Assembly (NCBI GenBank): GCA_017558555.1
Contig: JAFYUJ010000032.1
Span: 30,187 to 94,186, forward strand
Direction: 5' to 3'
Origin: Akkermansia sp.
GTDB taxonomy: Bacteria; Verrucomicrobiota; Verrucomicrobiia; Verrucomicrobiales; Akkermansiaceae
Length of the DNA stretch: 64,000 nucleotides
The first letter of the stretch is position 1; each line of letters starts with the position of its first letter. The position numbers and the translations under genes were made by a program. Positions 46,855 to 56,999 of the stretch are shown here, one piece after another. The notes beneath the pieces are model-generated. The model searched no databases. It was not told the DNA's origin and was given only the letters and a program-made list of their open reading frames with translations.

Positions 46855-48636
46855 TTAATACTTACCGTAAATCGGGCCGAAGTTGGCGCAGGCGCGGAAG
46901 TCTGCACCTTCGGGGTCGGCAGTACCAAAGAGATCCCAGGCGGCGGGGCGGTATACCTTGTCCTCGGGGACGTTGTGGGCATACACGGGGATGCGCAGCA
47001 TGGAAGCCAGGGTGATGATATCTGCACCGATGTGGCCATAGGTCCAGGCGCCGTGGTTGGCACCCATGTTGGCCATGACGGTGTATACATCCTTGAAGCC
47101 ACCCTTGCCGGTGAGGCGGGGGGCAAACCAGGTGGTGGGCCAACCTGGGTCGGTGCGCTGGTCGAGCTTGTCGTTCACCTCCTGCGGCAGGTCGCAGGTC
47201 CAGCCTTCCACGATGGTCAGCACGGGGCCCTGACCCTTCACCAGATTCATGCGAATCATGGTAATGGGCACATTGCCCTTGGATACGAAGTGCAGGGAGT
47301 AACCGCCGCCGCGGAAGTATTCGCGGTTGGCCGGGCACCATTCGGAGGCACCCATCATGGCTTCGATGTCTGCCTGAGTGGTCTCTCCGGTCTTCTTCAT
47401 GATGGGGGTGCCATCAGGAGCGGTAGCGTGCATGTTGCCATCCAACGCGGTGGAGCCGGAGTTGATGAGGTGCATGATGCCGTCCTTGGCCAGACCTTCC
47501 ATGGTGTAGCCGGTCACGCGCTTCACAGCGGCGGGGCTCCAATAGGTGCGGATGTCGGAGAAGCAGGCTGCGCGACCGGTCAGCTGGTGCAGCAGAAGCA
47601 TGCACACGCCGTTCATGGCATCGTTTTCCGTGGCGAAGGGGATAGCTTCGCGCGGGCCATTCCAGTCGAATGTGCTGTTGAGGATGGATTCGGCCATGTC
47701 GCCATTGGGGTAGAAGTCCGTCCAGTGGCGCTGCCCCTGGAACCCACCGCAGATAGCGTTGAAACCAAGGCCTTCTTCCTCGCGGTCAATTTCCTTGAGC
47801 TTGGCATTGCCGTGCATCATGTCGCGGAAGATGATGGTCATGAGGATGGATTCGCGCAGGGTGCGTTCCTTTTCCTCGGGGGAGAGAATGAGGTCGGGGC
47901 GGTTGCGCTCCGGACCAATCTTTACGTACTTGGCAGCCCACTCCATGGCAAGGTCAAACTCAGCCTTGTCGTAGATGCCCAGTTCCATGCGGCGGCGTAC
48001 TTCTGTCATGTCCACAGCTTGTACGCGCATGCCCATGTAGCTCTCCCAGAAAGACTGGTCCACAATGGAGCCGGCGATACCCATGGAGCAGCCACCGATG
48101 GAGAGGTAGCCCTTGCCACGAAGGGTAGCCACGGTGAGACCGGCGCGGGCAAAGCGCAGAATCTTTTCTGCCACGTCCTCGGGGATGCTGGTGTCATCAG
48201 CGTCCTGTACGTCATGGCCGTAGATGGAGAATGCGGGTACACCCTTCTGGGCGTAGCCGGCCAGAGCAGCGGCCAGATACACGGCGCCGGGGCGTTCCGT
48301 GCCGTTGAAGCCCCAGATGGCTTTGGGCGTAGAGGAGTCCGTTTCAAAGGTTTCGGTGATGTAGCACCAGCAGGGAGTCACGATGAGGGAGCACCCCACG
48401 TTGTTCTCTGCGAACTTTTGGTTGCAGGCAGCAGCCTCAGCGGGACCGCCGATGGTGGTGTCTGCAATGATGCACTTCACGGGCTGGCCGTTGGCGTGGG
48501 TCACATTGGCCTCGATGAGGGCGGCTGCGGCCTTGGCCATGTTCATGGTCTGGTCTTCCAGAGACTCACGAACGCCGAGACGGCGGCCGTCAATCGTCGG
48601 ACGAATGCCGATAGTCGGTAATGTGTCGTATTTCAT
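46855..48636 (-). CDS. fucI: L-fucose isomerase
   Basis: FucI converts L-fucose to L-fuculose using Mn2+. The 593-residue product follows E. coli FucI almost throughout: [27 protein letters not shown]-type block [31 protein letters not shown] and [12 protein letters not shown]. Further matches are [48 protein letters not shown] and [18 protein letters not shown]. The conserved acidic metal ligands are in the AIWGFNGTE and ATEND regions. It follows fucP by 27 bases and ends in a terminator. Confidence 0.97.
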   Translation of the reverse strand: MKYDTLPTIGIRPTIDGRRLGVRESLEDQTMNMAKAAAALIEANVTHANGQPVKCIIADTTIGGPAEAAACNQKFAENNVGCSLIVTPCWCYITETFETDSSTPKAIWGFNGTERPGAVYLAAALAGYAQKGVPAFSIYGHDVQDADDTSIPEDVAEKILRFARAGLTVATLRGKGYLSIGGCSMGIAGSIVDQSFWESYMGMRVQAVDMTEVRRRMELGIYDKAEFDLAMEWAAKYVKIGPERNRPDLILSPEEKERTLRESILMTIIFRDMMHGNAKLKEIDREEEGLGFNAICGGFQGQRHWTDFYPNGDMAESILNSTFDWNGPREAIPFATENDAMNGVCMLLLHQLTGRAACFSDIRTYWSPAAVKRVTGYTMEGLAKDGIMHLINSGSTALDGNMHATAPDGTPIMKKTGETTQADIEAMMGASEWCPANREYFRGGGYSLHFVSKGNVPITMIRMNLVKGQGPVLTIVEGWTCDLPQEVNDKLDQRTDPGWPTTWFAPRLTGKGGFKDVYTVMANMGANHGAWTYGHIGADIITLASMLRIPVYAHNVPEDKVYRPAAWDLFGTADPEGADFRACANFGPIYGKY

Positions 48637-48663
48637 ATACGTTTGGTGTTTGGGTTAAATGAT

Positions 48664-50220
48664 TTATTTATCAGAGGAAGTGGTGGGTTTGCGGAAGATA
48701 AGGCTGTATGCCAGCACAACAGCAAAACAGATGGCGGGAACGATGAAGGAGGCTCGCACAGCAGCAGTGCTGGTGCCCAGGTTGGTGTCCCAGGTGTTGT
48801 CAAATGCAGCGGTGAGGCCCAGCCAGCAGCTGTTGGCATCGCCGATGATGCCGGCCATCCACGGAGTGATGAGTGCACCACCCAAAATAGCCATGATGAG
48901 ACCAGCGGCGCCCAGCTTCACATCGCGCTGGCTCAGACCGCCCAGAGCAATGCCGTAGATGGTGGGGAACATGAGACTCATGCAGCCGGACATGGCAATG
49001 AGACACAGCACATTGGCCGAGAAGCCCAGCCCGCCAATGCTGAAGAGGATGGTGGAGGGCAGGTAAATGGTGCCGGCACAGCAGGCAATGGCTGCAATGG
49101 CGAACAGGCTCATCATGCTGGCGGGGTTAAACTTCTTCATGTAATAGGTGGCCACCCAGCGGCAGACGATGAAGAGTATAAGAGAGATGAGATAGTAGGT
49201 GGCTGCCGTGGCCGGGGTGACTCCCAGTTCCTTGCAGCAGTAGACGTTCAGGTAGGTCCAGGCTGCAATCTGCACACCTACGTAGAAGAACTGAGCAATG
49301 ACACCGCACCAGTAGCGAGGCTGGCTCAGCAGGGAGAAGAGCATGGTACGGTAATCTCCCACCAGGAACAGGTAAATAATCGGCCCCAGTGTGCCATAGA
49401 GTACCCAATGCACTTTGTCCATACCGGGGAAGAGGAAGTAAAGCACGGTCAGCGGTACAATGGCGAAGAGCGCTGCTACCAACACGCGCAGACCGCTGCC
49501 TTTGCCTTCTGTCTCGGGCTGTTCCGTTGCGGATTCTGCCACTTGCGTGTCTTTCACGCGCAGGAAGAAGAGCCAGATGAGGAAAGCCACGGCGCACAGG
49601 CCTACATAGGGGGCGCAGACCCAGAAAAGCTCGCTGTGCACGATTTCCTTGAGCTGTTCGGCAGGCATGGCAGCGCGTTCATCTGCCGTGGCGGGGTTCA
49701 GGTTGCTCAGGATAAGCTGCTGAGCCAGCAAAATGCCGCAGATAGAGCCCACCGGATTGAAAGCCTGGGCAAAATTCAGGCGCCGCACGGCGGTCTTATC
49801 CGGCCCCAGTGAAATGACGTAGGGGTTGCAGGTGGTTTCCAGGACGGAGCAGCCACAAGCTACCACGAAAATGGCAATGAAGTAAATTTCAAAGCTTTGG
49901 TTGATACAGGCCGGGATGTAAGCCAGAGCACCGGCAATGTATACGCCCAAGCCAATGAGCACCCCTTTCTTGTACGAGAACTCCTCGATAAGAATGGAAG
50001 CAAAGATGGCAAGAACGGCGTATGCACCGTAGAACGCCACCTGTACAAGTGCTGCTTGCTCCTGGGGAATGGTAAAGATATTCTTGAAGGCCGGCACCAA
50101 GTTATCCGTCATGTTGTTGAGCAGGCCCCACAGGGCAAAGCAGCTCACCAGCATGAAGAAAATAGAACGGAAACGGCGCGGAACGACGGGAGTGAGGTCT
50201 TTCGTGTTCGTGCTACTCAT
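48664..50220 (-). CDS. fucP: L-fucose:H+ symporter (major facilitator superfamily)
   Basis: The 518-residue product is a twelve-helix FucP-type permease. Landmarks are FALWGLLNNMTDNLVPAFKN, FYGAYAVLAIFASILIE, CNPYVISLGP and LNFAQAFNPVGSICG, the last matching the FucP FAQ-N-G region. It is longer than E. coli FucP (438 residues) because of an extended loop around 190-270. The start at ATG 50220 is fixed by a promoter 10 bases upstream; a longer frame to 50331 would include that promoter. It is the first gene of fucP-fucI. Confidence 0.93.
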   Translation of the reverse strand: MSSTNTKDLTPVVPRRFRSIFFMLVSCFALWGLLNNMTDNLVPAFKNIFTIPQEQAALVQVAFYGAYAVLAIFASILIEEFSYKKGVLIGLGVYIAGALAYIPACINQSFEIYFIAIFVVACGCSVLETTCNPYVISLGPDKTAVRRLNFAQAFNPVGSICGILLAQQLILSNLNPATADERAAMPAEQLKEIVHSELFWVCAPYVGLCAVAFLIWLFFLRVKDTQVAESATEQPETEGKGSGLRVLVAALFAIVPLTVLYFLFPGMDKVHWVLYGTLGPIIYLFLVGDYRTMLFSLLSQPRYWCGVIAQFFYVGVQIAAWTYLNVYCCKELGVTPATAATYYLISLILFIVCRWVATYYMKKFNPASMMSLFAIAAIACCAGTIYLPSTILFSIGGLGFSANVLCLIAMSGCMSLMFPTIYGIALGGLSQRDVKLGAAGLIMAILGGALITPWMAGIIGDANSCWLGLTAAFDNTWDTNLGTSTAAVRASFIVPAICFAVVLAYSLIFRKPTTSSDK

Positions 50221-50230
50221 ATCATTGGCG

Positions 50231-50258
50231 AGTATAGCACGCCCCCCTGTTGTGTCAA
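50231..50258 (-). promoter_or_regulatory. Promoter of fucP-fucI, near-leaderless
   Basis: TTGACA (50253-50258), 16-bp spacer, TATACT (50231-50236); 10 bases to the ATG. Confidence 0.75.
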
Positions 50259-50298
50259 GATGGAAATTTACCCAGTTGCTTTGCTCGGGACAAAAAGC

Positions 50299-50326
50299 TT
50301 GCATTGGTGGGATTGTCATATATAAT
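50299..50326 (+). promoter_or_regulatory. Promoter of ugd
   Basis: TTGCAT (50299-50304), 16-bp spacer, TATAAT (50321-50326). The leader is about 16 bases. It is divergent from the fucP promoter. Confidence 0.7.
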
Positions 50327-50348
50327 TTCACCTGAATTCTTTCAGGCT

Positions 50349-51674
50349 ATGAATTTGGCAATTATTGGAACCGGTTATGTGGGGTTGACGACAGGCACCT
50401 GTTTTGCAGAGGTTGGGCATAATGTTATCTGTGTGGATAATGACCGGGAAAAGGTTGAGAAACTCAAAAACGGCTACATGCCCATTTATGAGCCTGAACT
50501 GGAGGATATGATTTTGTCCAACGTCTCTGCCGGTAAGCTTTCTTTTACAACGGATTTGGCTGTGGCTGTGCATGAGTGTGAGATTATCTTCATTGCTGTG
50601 CCTACGCCGCCGCATGCCGATGGCTCTGTAGACCTTTCATACATTGAGGCTGTGTCTCATGAAATTGCCGATGCGTTGCGCCCGGAACACGGCTATCGTA
50701 TCATCGTGGATAAATCTACCGTGCCGGTGAGCACGGGCAGCAAAGTGTCGGAGGTGATTCGTCGCTACGCCGCTTGTGATGTCAAGGTGGATGTGGTTTC
50801 CAATCCCGAGTTCTTGCGCGAGGGCAGTGCCGTGAAAGACCTCATGAATCCTGATCGCATCGTGATTGGCGCTAATTCACAGCGCGCCATGGATTTGATG
50901 AAGCGCGTGTATCAGCCGTTCAGCGCTCCGATTGTGGAGGTGGACCTCTCCTCGGCCGAGCTTATCAAACATGCAGCTAATTCATTCCTGGCACTCAAGA
51001 TTTCTTATATCAACGCTGTGGCGGCTGTGTGTGAAAAAGCCGGGGCTGATGTGGAGTTGGTGGCTCAGGGTATCGGCATGGATAAGCGCATTTCCCGCCA
51101 CTTCCTTAATGCCGGCTTAGGCTACGGCGGTTCCTGCTTCCCCAAGGATGTAAAGGGCTTTATCAACATTGCGGATCAGCTCGGGGCCCCCATGTACTTG
51201 CTGAAGGAGGTGGAGCAGATTAATGCCCGCCAGATTGAACGATTCCTCGACCGCATTCGCGAGAAAATGTGGGTGTTGCGCAATAAGCGCATCGCCGTTT
51301 GGGGGATTGCGTTCAAGCAGAATACGGATGATGTTCGCGAATCTGTGGCGGTGAAGCTCATTCGCCGTTTGGCCGAGGAGGGCGCTATCGTGACGGCATA
51401 CGACCCCAAGGCTGCCGAAACGGGGGCCCGAGCGCTGGAAGGCGTGAGTGTGACGATTTGCTCCGATATGTACGAGTGCGTGCGCGATGCTGAAGTGCTG
51501 GTCGTTGCGACGGAGTGGCGCCAATTTGCCACGGCCAATTTGGTGAAAGTGCGCGAGCTGATGCACCTGCCCATCATTTTTGATGGCCGCAACATCCTAC
51601 ACGGTGAAAATGCTGTGCACGCCGGCTTCGAGTACCACTCCGTTGGTCGCAAGAGTTTGTACCCCGAGCGTTGA
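50349..51674 (+). CDS. ugd: UDP-glucose 6-dehydrogenase
   Basis: The enzyme oxidises UDP-glucose to UDP-glucuronate with NAD+, for surface polysaccharide. The 441-residue product begins with the NAD-binding motif MNLAIIGTGYVGLTTG. It shows VPTPPHADGSVDLSYIE, VDKSTVPVSTG, SNPEFLREGSA and the catalytic cysteine segment GYGGSCFPKD (Cys about 262). The C-terminal AWGIAFKQNTDDVRES-like block is also present. ATG 50349 is chosen because the NAD motif begins there. The enzyme could also be a related UDP-sugar dehydrogenase; UDP-glucose is the most common substrate. Confidence 0.93.
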   Translation: MNLAIIGTGYVGLTTGTCFAEVGHNVICVDNDREKVEKLKNGYMPIYEPELEDMILSNVSAGKLSFTTDLAVAVHECEIIFIAVPTPPHADGSVDLSYIEAVSHEIADALRPEHGYRIIVDKSTVPVSTGSKVSEVIRRYAACDVKVDVVSNPEFLREGSAVKDLMNPDRIVIGANSQRAMDLMKRVYQPFSAPIVEVDLSSAELIKHAANSFLALKISYINAVAAVCEKAGADVELVAQGIGMDKRISRHFLNAGLGYGGSCFPKDVKGFINIADQLGAPMYLLKEVEQINARQIERFLDRIREKMWVLRNKRIAVWGIAFKQNTDDVRESVAVKLIRRLAEEGAIVTAYDPKAAETGARALEGVSVTICSDMYECVRDAEVLVVATEWRQFATANLVKVRELMHLPIIFDGRNILHGENAVHAGFEYHSVGRKSLYPER

Positions 51675-51691
51675 TGCGCTCTGCGGTTGCC

Positions 51692-52456
51692 TTAATGTTT
51701 GCCTGCCTTTGCTACGCCCGCGGCAAAGATATGCTCGGAGCTGCGGCCTGTAAGGCTCTGTAGGGAGCGGAAAAGGTAGCGGATGAGGCACACCATCGTG
51801 ATGAGGAGCGGTGCGGCAATGGTAATGTAACCCCACCATGTCATGCTGCTCACGGCGTAGTTGTAGGCCAGACCTTGCTCTGCGGCCGGTAATTGAAGCA
51901 CCGGTAACAGGAAATACAGCGCCAGTGCAAAGTTGGCAGCTGCTGAGAAGATGAAAGAGGCTGCCATGATGCGATTGACTCGCTGCAGCAGGGAGTCATA
52001 TTCCTGTTCCTTGGCGTTGCTGGCTACATCGGCTTCAATCCCCGGTACATCAAATACCGAGTCCGTATAGATGAATACGCGAAGCATGGAGGCCTTGCCT
52101 CGTGACTTGACCAGCATGGCTCCGGCCAATAGCAGGGCTATGAGCGCTTCTTTGGCCGCATACCACCACGGCGCATCCGGGCGGATGGCTTCGCCCTCGC
52201 CTGTGGTGGCGTATAGTGTCACCACCCCGGTCAGGATGGTGCCCATCAGCCCGAATAAGGTCAGTACCTCAACCTTACCCTTGTCCATCAGGGAGTAGAC
52301 ACCACAACCAATGGGCAGAGCCAGTGCGATGACCATGGCCCAGGTGGTGCCTACCTCCCAGAGCTTGGGGCCTTCGATGGAGCAGTGATCCAGAATAAGA
52401 ACGGGTGCCAGCACGCTGAGCACCACATTCAGAAATGTTTTGGAGCCATCATCCAT
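51692..52456 (-). CDS. Polytopic membrane protein, VC0807-like
   Basis: The 254-residue product has six or seven hydrophobic helices. The N-terminal half (FLNVVLSVLAPVLILDHCS; WAMVIALALPIGCGVYSLMD; LTLFGLMGTILTGVVTLYA) resembles the VC0807/intracellular-septation-like family, whose function is unknown. The assignment is by eye. It starts 5 bases after the rpe stop, so the two are probably co-transcribed. ATG 52456 was chosen because an upstream frame to 52531 overlaps rpe. Confidence 0.6.
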   Translation of the reverse strand: MDDGSKTFLNVVLSVLAPVLILDHCSIEGPKLWEVGTTWAMVIALALPIGCGVYSLMDKGKVEVLTLFGLMGTILTGVVTLYATTGEGEAIRPDAPWWYAAKEALIALLLAGAMLVKSRGKASMLRVFIYTDSVFDVPGIEADVASNAKEQEYDSLLQRVNRIMAASFIFSAAANFALALYFLLPVLQLPAAEQGLAYNYAVSSMTWWGYITIAAPLLITMVCLIRYLFRSLQSLTGRSSEHIFAAGVAKAGKH

Positions 52457-52461
52457 GGCGC

Positions 52462-53124
52462 TTACTTCATGCAGCGGATGGCTTCTGCCATATCCGGCGC
52501 TTTGAACGTGGAGGAACCGGCCACCAGACAATCCGCCCCGGCTTCTTTGCAGAGCGGAGCTTGTGTAGCGCCAATGCCGCCATCCATCTGGATGATGAAC
52601 TTGAGACCACCGGCCGCGCGCTCATCGCGCAGGCGGCGCACTTTGTCCAGCACTTCACCCATGAAGCTTTGGCCGCCAAAGCCCGGCACCACACTCATTA
52701 CGAGAATCATGTCCACCTCTGCCAGATAGGGCAACACCTTTTCCACAGGGGTGGCGGGGTTGAGTGCCAGCCCGCACTGCATGCCAGCCTCGCGGATGGC
52801 GGCAAGCGTGGCGTGCAGGTCGATGTGCCCTTCGCGCTCCACATGGATGGTGACCATATCCATGCCGGCTTTCACGAAGCGGGGCAGGTAGTGGTCCGGA
52901 GCATCAATCATGAGGTGTGCATCCAGGAATGCGCCTTCGGGCACGCTGTTGCGAATGGCCGCGCAGATATCCGGGCCAAAGGAGATATTGTCCACAAAAG
53001 AACCATCCATCACATCCAGATGCAGCCAGTCTGCCCCGGCTTGCAGGGCGCGGTTGGCTTCTTCTCCGATGCGGCGGAAATCACAGGCGAGCATGGAAGG
53101 TGCTATCAACATGGCTTTGAGCAT
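52462..53124 (-). CDS. rpe: Ribulose-phosphate 3-epimerase
   Basis: The pentose-phosphate enzyme interconverts ribulose-5-phosphate and xylulose-5-phosphate. The 220-residue TIM barrel has IAPSMLACDF, the metal/catalytic pair in DWLHLDVMDGSFV, DAHLMI, LALNPATPVE, MSVVPGFGGQSF and QMDGGIG, with the second catalytic Asp. The start may be ATG 53124 or the internal ATG four codons later. It is downstream of the M3 peptidase gene by 36 bases. Confidence 0.95.
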   Translation of the reverse strand: MLKAMLIAPSMLACDFRRIGEEANRALQAGADWLHLDVMDGSFVDNISFGPDICAAIRNSVPEGAFLDAHLMIDAPDHYLPRFVKAGMDMVTIHVEREGHIDLHATLAAIREAGMQCGLALNPATPVEKVLPYLAEVDMILVMSVVPGFGGQSFMGEVLDKVRRLRDERAAGGLKFIIQMDGGIGATQAPLCKEAGADCLVAGSSTFKAPDMAEAIRCMK

Positions 53125-53160
53125 ACACGGGGTTCTGCTTGTTGGCAAGTCTGAATTGCT

Positions 53161-55248
53161 TTATTTTGCTATACCGCAGCGGCGGAGCATGGCGGCGGGG
53201 TCGGGGTCGCGCAGCATGAAGTCGCGGTACAGTTCTGCGGCGGGGCGGCTGTTGCCCTGGGAGAGGATGCAGCGGCGGAAATCACGGCCGGTGGCGGGGT
53301 TGAAGATACCCTCTGCTGCAAAGCGCGAGAACGCGTCTGCTTCCAGCATTTCGGCCCATTTGTAGGAATAGTAGCCGGATTCATAGCCGCCATCAAAGAT
53401 GTGGGAGAAGCCGCGCAGCATGCTGTAGCCTGTTTCTGTCATCGGTACGCGGTAATCAGCCAGAATTTCGCGGTCCACTTCTTCGATGTCGCGGTTCACG
53501 TAGCGTTCCGTATGCAGGTGCAGTTCCAAATCCAGTTTGCCGAAGCTCAGCTGGCGCATGAAGAAGGAGGCTGCGCCATAGTTGCGGGCGGCCAGCATCT
53601 TGTCCTTGAGTTCAGCGGGGATGCATGCGCCTGTTTGCCAGTGGCGCGCGTATTGGTCCATGGCTTCGCGTTCCCAGGTCCAGTTTTCATTGATTTGGCT
53701 GGGCAGTTCCACAAAGTCCCAGGCCACATTGCAACCGGCCAAGGAGCGCACCTCTACATCGCTGAGGATTTGGTGCAGTAAGTGTCCGAATTCATGGAAG
53801 ACGGTCTCCACTTCGTAGTGGCTGAGGAGAGCGGGTTTGCCTTCGGTGGGCTTGCTCATGTTGCCGCACATCAGCGCCAGATGTGGCTCGCGCTTGGCGC
53901 CGTTCATGGGGGGCAAACCGCAGCGCAGGCAGTCCATCCAGGCGCCGGCGCGCTTGCTGTCGCGCGGGTACCAGTCGGCGTAGAACGAGCCCAGATGCTC
54001 GCCGCTTTCATCATCATACACCTCATAGAAGAGCACCTCCGGGTGCCAAACTTCCACAGCATCATCGGTGGGTGCACCGCCATCTGCGGCGCACCAGGTT
54101 GTGCGCTGGCGGAAGTTGATGCCATACAGTCCGGCGTAGATGGCGAACATGCCATCCAGCACATTCTGCATCGGGAAATAAGGGCGCAGGTCTTCGCTGT
54201 CGAAATCATAGCGCTCCTTGCGCAGTTTTTCACTCCAGTAGCCTACGTCCCAGGGCTTCATCACGGGGATGGAGGCCCCGGTCTTCTCCTCTGCAAAGCT
54301 GCGGATGGCTTCTTGCTCGGCGCGGAAGGCTTCCACTACTTTATCATGCAAATCATCGGAGAAGTCCAGCGCTGTCTGCCCGCTGCCGGCCATGCGGCGG
54401 CTGGTCACGTAATCCGAGCAACTCTTGTACCCCAGCATCGCTGCCTTCTCAGCTCGCAGGGTCAGAATTTCATGGATGATGGCTTGCGTATCATATTCCC
54501 CGGTGCAGCGTTCGTTGAAGGCGAGCCACACGCGGCTGCGCAGGGGTTCACTGTCGGCAAAGGTCAGCACCGGCTGCACGGAGGTGGCCTGCAAGGTGAA
54601 GCGCCATTGCGGTGCATCTTCGCTGCCGTAGCCTTTGCTCAGAGCATCCTGCCGTGCATTGGCCAGGGCAGAAGCCGGCAGACCGGCCAGCTCGGCTTCA
54701 TCGGCTGTCACATATTCCCAGGCATTGGTGGCATCCAGTGCTTTTTCTCCGAATTGCTGGGAGAGTTGGGCCAGTTTGGTGGAAATCTCCGTGTAGCGCA
54801 CCTTGTCAGCATCGCTCAAATCCGCACCATTTTCGCGGAAGTCTGCCAATGTTTCCCGGATGAAACGCTGGCGGACGCCGGAGAGCGTTTCCACCCAGGG
54901 CATGCCGGCGGCTTTGTTCAGTACGGCATAAAGTTGGGGATTGAGTGTCACGCTGGAGGAGTAGATGACCACCTCGGGCATCAGTTCGTTGATCACTTCG
55001 CGCAATTCCGGGGCATCCATCACGGAACGCAGGTGGTTCAGGCGTTGCCAGCCACGCATCAGCGCCGCCCCGGACTCTTCCAGCGCAGCGAAGGTATTAT
55101 CATAGGTGGGCTCCTGCACCTGGCAGATAGCCTCTACCGCAGCTTTGGCTTCTTCAATCGCCAGGCGAATGTCAGTTTTGGCTTGCTCCGGTGTCAGGCG
55201 GGACCACTCGATGTTCAGCGTGTCTTCAAGAAAGGGATGCTCACTCAT
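53161..55248 (-). CDS. prlC: M3 family oligopeptidase (oligopeptidase A-like)
   Basis: M3 zinc peptidases degrade short peptides in the cytoplasm. The 695-residue product has the N-terminal helical domain (NTFAALEESGAALMRGWQRLNHL). The active-site motif is VFHEFGHLLHQIL (HEFGH about residue 484), with the downstream glutamate helix. The C-terminal KWAEMLEADAFSRF segment is characteristic of PrlC/OpdA. No signal peptide is seen. It heads prlC-rpe-membrane protein. Confidence 0.92.
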   Translation of the reverse strand: MSEHPFLEDTLNIEWSRLTPEQAKTDIRLAIEEAKAAVEAICQVQEPTYDNTFAALEESGAALMRGWQRLNHLRSVMDAPELREVINELMPEVVIYSSSVTLNPQLYAVLNKAAGMPWVETLSGVRQRFIRETLADFRENGADLSDADKVRYTEISTKLAQLSQQFGEKALDATNAWEYVTADEAELAGLPASALANARQDALSKGYGSEDAPQWRFTLQATSVQPVLTFADSEPLRSRVWLAFNERCTGEYDTQAIIHEILTLRAEKAAMLGYKSCSDYVTSRRMAGSGQTALDFSDDLHDKVVEAFRAEQEAIRSFAEEKTGASIPVMKPWDVGYWSEKLRKERYDFDSEDLRPYFPMQNVLDGMFAIYAGLYGINFRQRTTWCAADGGAPTDDAVEVWHPEVLFYEVYDDESGEHLGSFYADWYPRDSKRAGAWMDCLRCGLPPMNGAKREPHLALMCGNMSKPTEGKPALLSHYEVETVFHEFGHLLHQILSDVEVRSLAGCNVAWDFVELPSQINENWTWEREAMDQYARHWQTGACIPAELKDKMLAARNYGAASFFMRQLSFGKLDLELHLHTERYVNRDIEEVDREILADYRVPMTETGYSMLRGFSHIFDGGYESGYYSYKWAEMLEADAFSRFAAEGIFNPATGRDFRRCILSQGNSRPAAELYRDFMLRDPDPAAMLRRCGIAK

Positions 55249-55257
55249 ATTGCTGCT

Positions 55258-55286
55258 ATTCTAGCAATCTCCATGTCTCGCTGCAA
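55258..55286 (-). promoter_or_regulatory. Promoter of prlC, near-leaderless
   Basis: TTGCAG (55281-55286), 17-bp spacer, TAGAAT (55258-55263); 9 bases to the ATG. Confidence 0.65.
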
Positions 55287-55320
55287 GCTCTTTGCATGGC
55301 ATAGGTGGCTCAAGAACGGA

Positions 55321-55349
55321 TTGACTTTTCACCGCGTGGCGTGTATGAT
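55321..55349 (+). promoter_or_regulatory. Promoter of leuB, near-leaderless
   Basis: TTGACT (55321-55326), 17-bp spacer, TATGAT (55344-55349); 11 bases to the ATG. Confidence 0.75.
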
Positions 55350-55360
55350 GCGCGGCAGTC

Positions 55361-56455
55361 ATGAACTCTTATAAAATAGCTGTATTGGCAGGTGATGGTA
55401 TCGGCCCCGAGGTGATGAATGAAGCCTTGCGTGTGCTGGATGCCGTGGAAGCAAAGTTTGGTTTCACAACGGAGCGCACGTCTTGCTTTGTGGGCGGCGC
55501 TGCCATAGATCACTGCGGCAAGGCTCTGCCTGCCGAAACGCTGGCTGCCTGTGAGGCGGCAGATGCTATTTTGTTTGGCTCCGTGGGTGGCCCCAAGTGG
55601 GATGTGTTGCCGCCGGATGAGCGCCCCGAGCGCGGTGCGCTGCTCCCCCTGCGCAAGCACTTTGGCCTCTATGCCAACCTGCGCCCCGGTATCTGCCTGC
55701 CGGAGCTTGTGGATGCTTCTCCTGTGAAGAACAGTATCATCCCCAATGGTTTTGACATCCTCTGCGTGCGCGAGCTGACGGGTGGCATGTATTTCGGCCA
55801 GCCCAAGTTCTACGGCGAGCGCGATGGCGAGGTGGTGGCTCTCGATACGCTCTTCTACCGCAAGAGCGAGGTGGAGCGCATCGCCAAGGTGGCATTCGAG
55901 GCCGCACGTGGCCGCAGCGGCCGCCTGTGCAGCGTGGACAAGGCCAACGTGCTGAGCTCCTCTGTCATGTGGCGTGATGTGATGAACGCCATGGCTCCCG
56001 AGTACCCCGATGTGCAGCTCACCCACATGTATGTGGACAACGCAGCCATGCAGCTGGTGCGCAACCCCGGCCAGTTCGATGTGATGGTCACTGAAAACAC
56101 CTTCGGCGATATCCTCACGGATGAAATGGCCATCGTGTGTGGTTCTCTCGGCATGCTGCCCAGCGCCTCCCTCTGCTGCGAGGACGATAGCGTGTTCGGC
56201 CTCTACGAGCCTTCCGGTGGCTCCGCTCCCGATATCGCGGGGCAGGGTATTGCCAACCCCATCGCCCAGATTCTGTCCATGAGCATGCTGCTGCGCTATA
56301 CCTGCCGCGAGACCGCCGCTGCCGATGCGGTGGATGCCGCTGTGCGCAAGGTGATTGCCGCCGGCTACCGCACAGGTGATTTGGCCACAGGTGCCGAGGG
56401 CGAAATCCGCGTGGGTACTACCGGTATGGGCGATGCCATCATTGCTGCTCTCTGA
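55361..56455 (+). CDS. leuB: 3-isopropylmalate dehydrogenase
   Basis: LeuB oxidatively decarboxylates 3-isopropylmalate in leucine synthesis using NAD+. The 364-residue product has [24 protein letters not shown], the substrate arginine region ([10 protein letters not shown]), [10 protein letters not shown] and the metal aspartates in [13 protein letters not shown]. The [21 protein letters not shown] block is that of LeuB and not isocitrate dehydrogenase. leuA, leuC and leuD are not nearby. Confidence 0.96.
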   Translation: MNSYKIAVLAGDGIGPEVMNEALRVLDAVEAKFGFTTERTSCFVGGAAIDHCGKALPAETLAACEAADAILFGSVGGPKWDVLPPDERPERGALLPLRKHFGLYANLRPGICLPELVDASPVKNSIIPNGFDILCVRELTGGMYFGQPKFYGERDGEVVALDTLFYRKSEVERIAKVAFEAARGRSGRLCSVDKANVLSSSVMWRDVMNAMAPEYPDVQLTHMYVDNAAMQLVRNPGQFDVMVTENTFGDILTDEMAIVCGSLGMLPSASLCCEDDSVFGLYEPSGGSAPDIAGQGIANPIAQILSMSMLLRYTCRETAAADAVDAAVRKVIAAGYRTGDLATGAEGEIRVGTTGMGDAIIAAL

Positions 56456-56462
56456 TTTCTGC

Positions 56463-56491
56463 TTGACACAGCGCCCGCAAGGGCGTATGTA
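56463..56491 (+). promoter_or_regulatory. Probable promoter of ndk
   Basis: TTGACA (56463-56468), 17-bp spacer holding a small hairpin (CGCCC-GCAA-GGGCG), then TATGTA (56486-56491). Confidence 0.5.
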
Positions 56492-56520
56492 TACCCCCAA
56501 CACACACATCATACAATCTT

Positions 56521-56970
56521 ATGAACCGCGACGAAAAAACACTCATTCTTTTCAAGCCGGATTGCGTGCGCAAGAACCTCTCCGGTATCATCCTGCAGCG
56601 CCTTCTGGGCGAAGGTTTCCACCTGCGTGGCATGAAGATGATGCAGCTGGACGATGCCGTGCTGCGCGAGCACTATGGCCACATCATCGATTTGGTGATT
56701 GATGGCGAGCCTCTGTTCCCCAAGCTCTCTGCATTCATGCAGACCAGCCCCGTGGTAGCTCTCGTCCTCTCCGGCCCCGGTGTCATCACCCGCGTGCGCA
56801 CCATCCTCGGACCCACCAACTCCATGAAGGCCGACAAGGGCACCATCCGTGGCGATTATGGCACCAACAGCATGCTCAATATCTGCCACGCTTCTGACTC
56901 CCCCGAGAGCGCCGAAGTCGAAATCAAGCGCTTCTTCAAGCCGGAGGAACTCTTCGACAACGTGGACTAA
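56521..56970 (+). CDS. ndk: Nucleoside diphosphate kinase
   Basis: Ndk equalises nucleoside triphosphate pools by a phosphohistidine intermediate. The 149-residue product has TLILFKPDCVRKNLSG, GEGFHLRGMKMMQL and TNSMKADKGTIRGDYG. The active-site NICHASDSPESAEVEI has its His where the family usually has NxxHGSD; the Gly-to-Ala change is mild. Length is near 140-150, as expected. Confidence 0.95.
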   Translation: MNRDEKTLILFKPDCVRKNLSGIILQRLLGEGFHLRGMKMMQLDDAVLREHYGHIIDLVIDGEPLFPKLSAFMQTSPVVALVLSGPGVITRVRTILGPTNSMKADKGTIRGDYGTNSMLNICHASDSPESAEVEIKRFFKPEELFDNVD

Positions 56971-56999
56971 TTTCCCCCGCTGCATTTCTGCAAATTTAA

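Noticed and set aside
50221..50331. N-terminal extension of fucP
   Set aside because: It overlaps both divergent promoters; the permease homology starts after ATG 50220.
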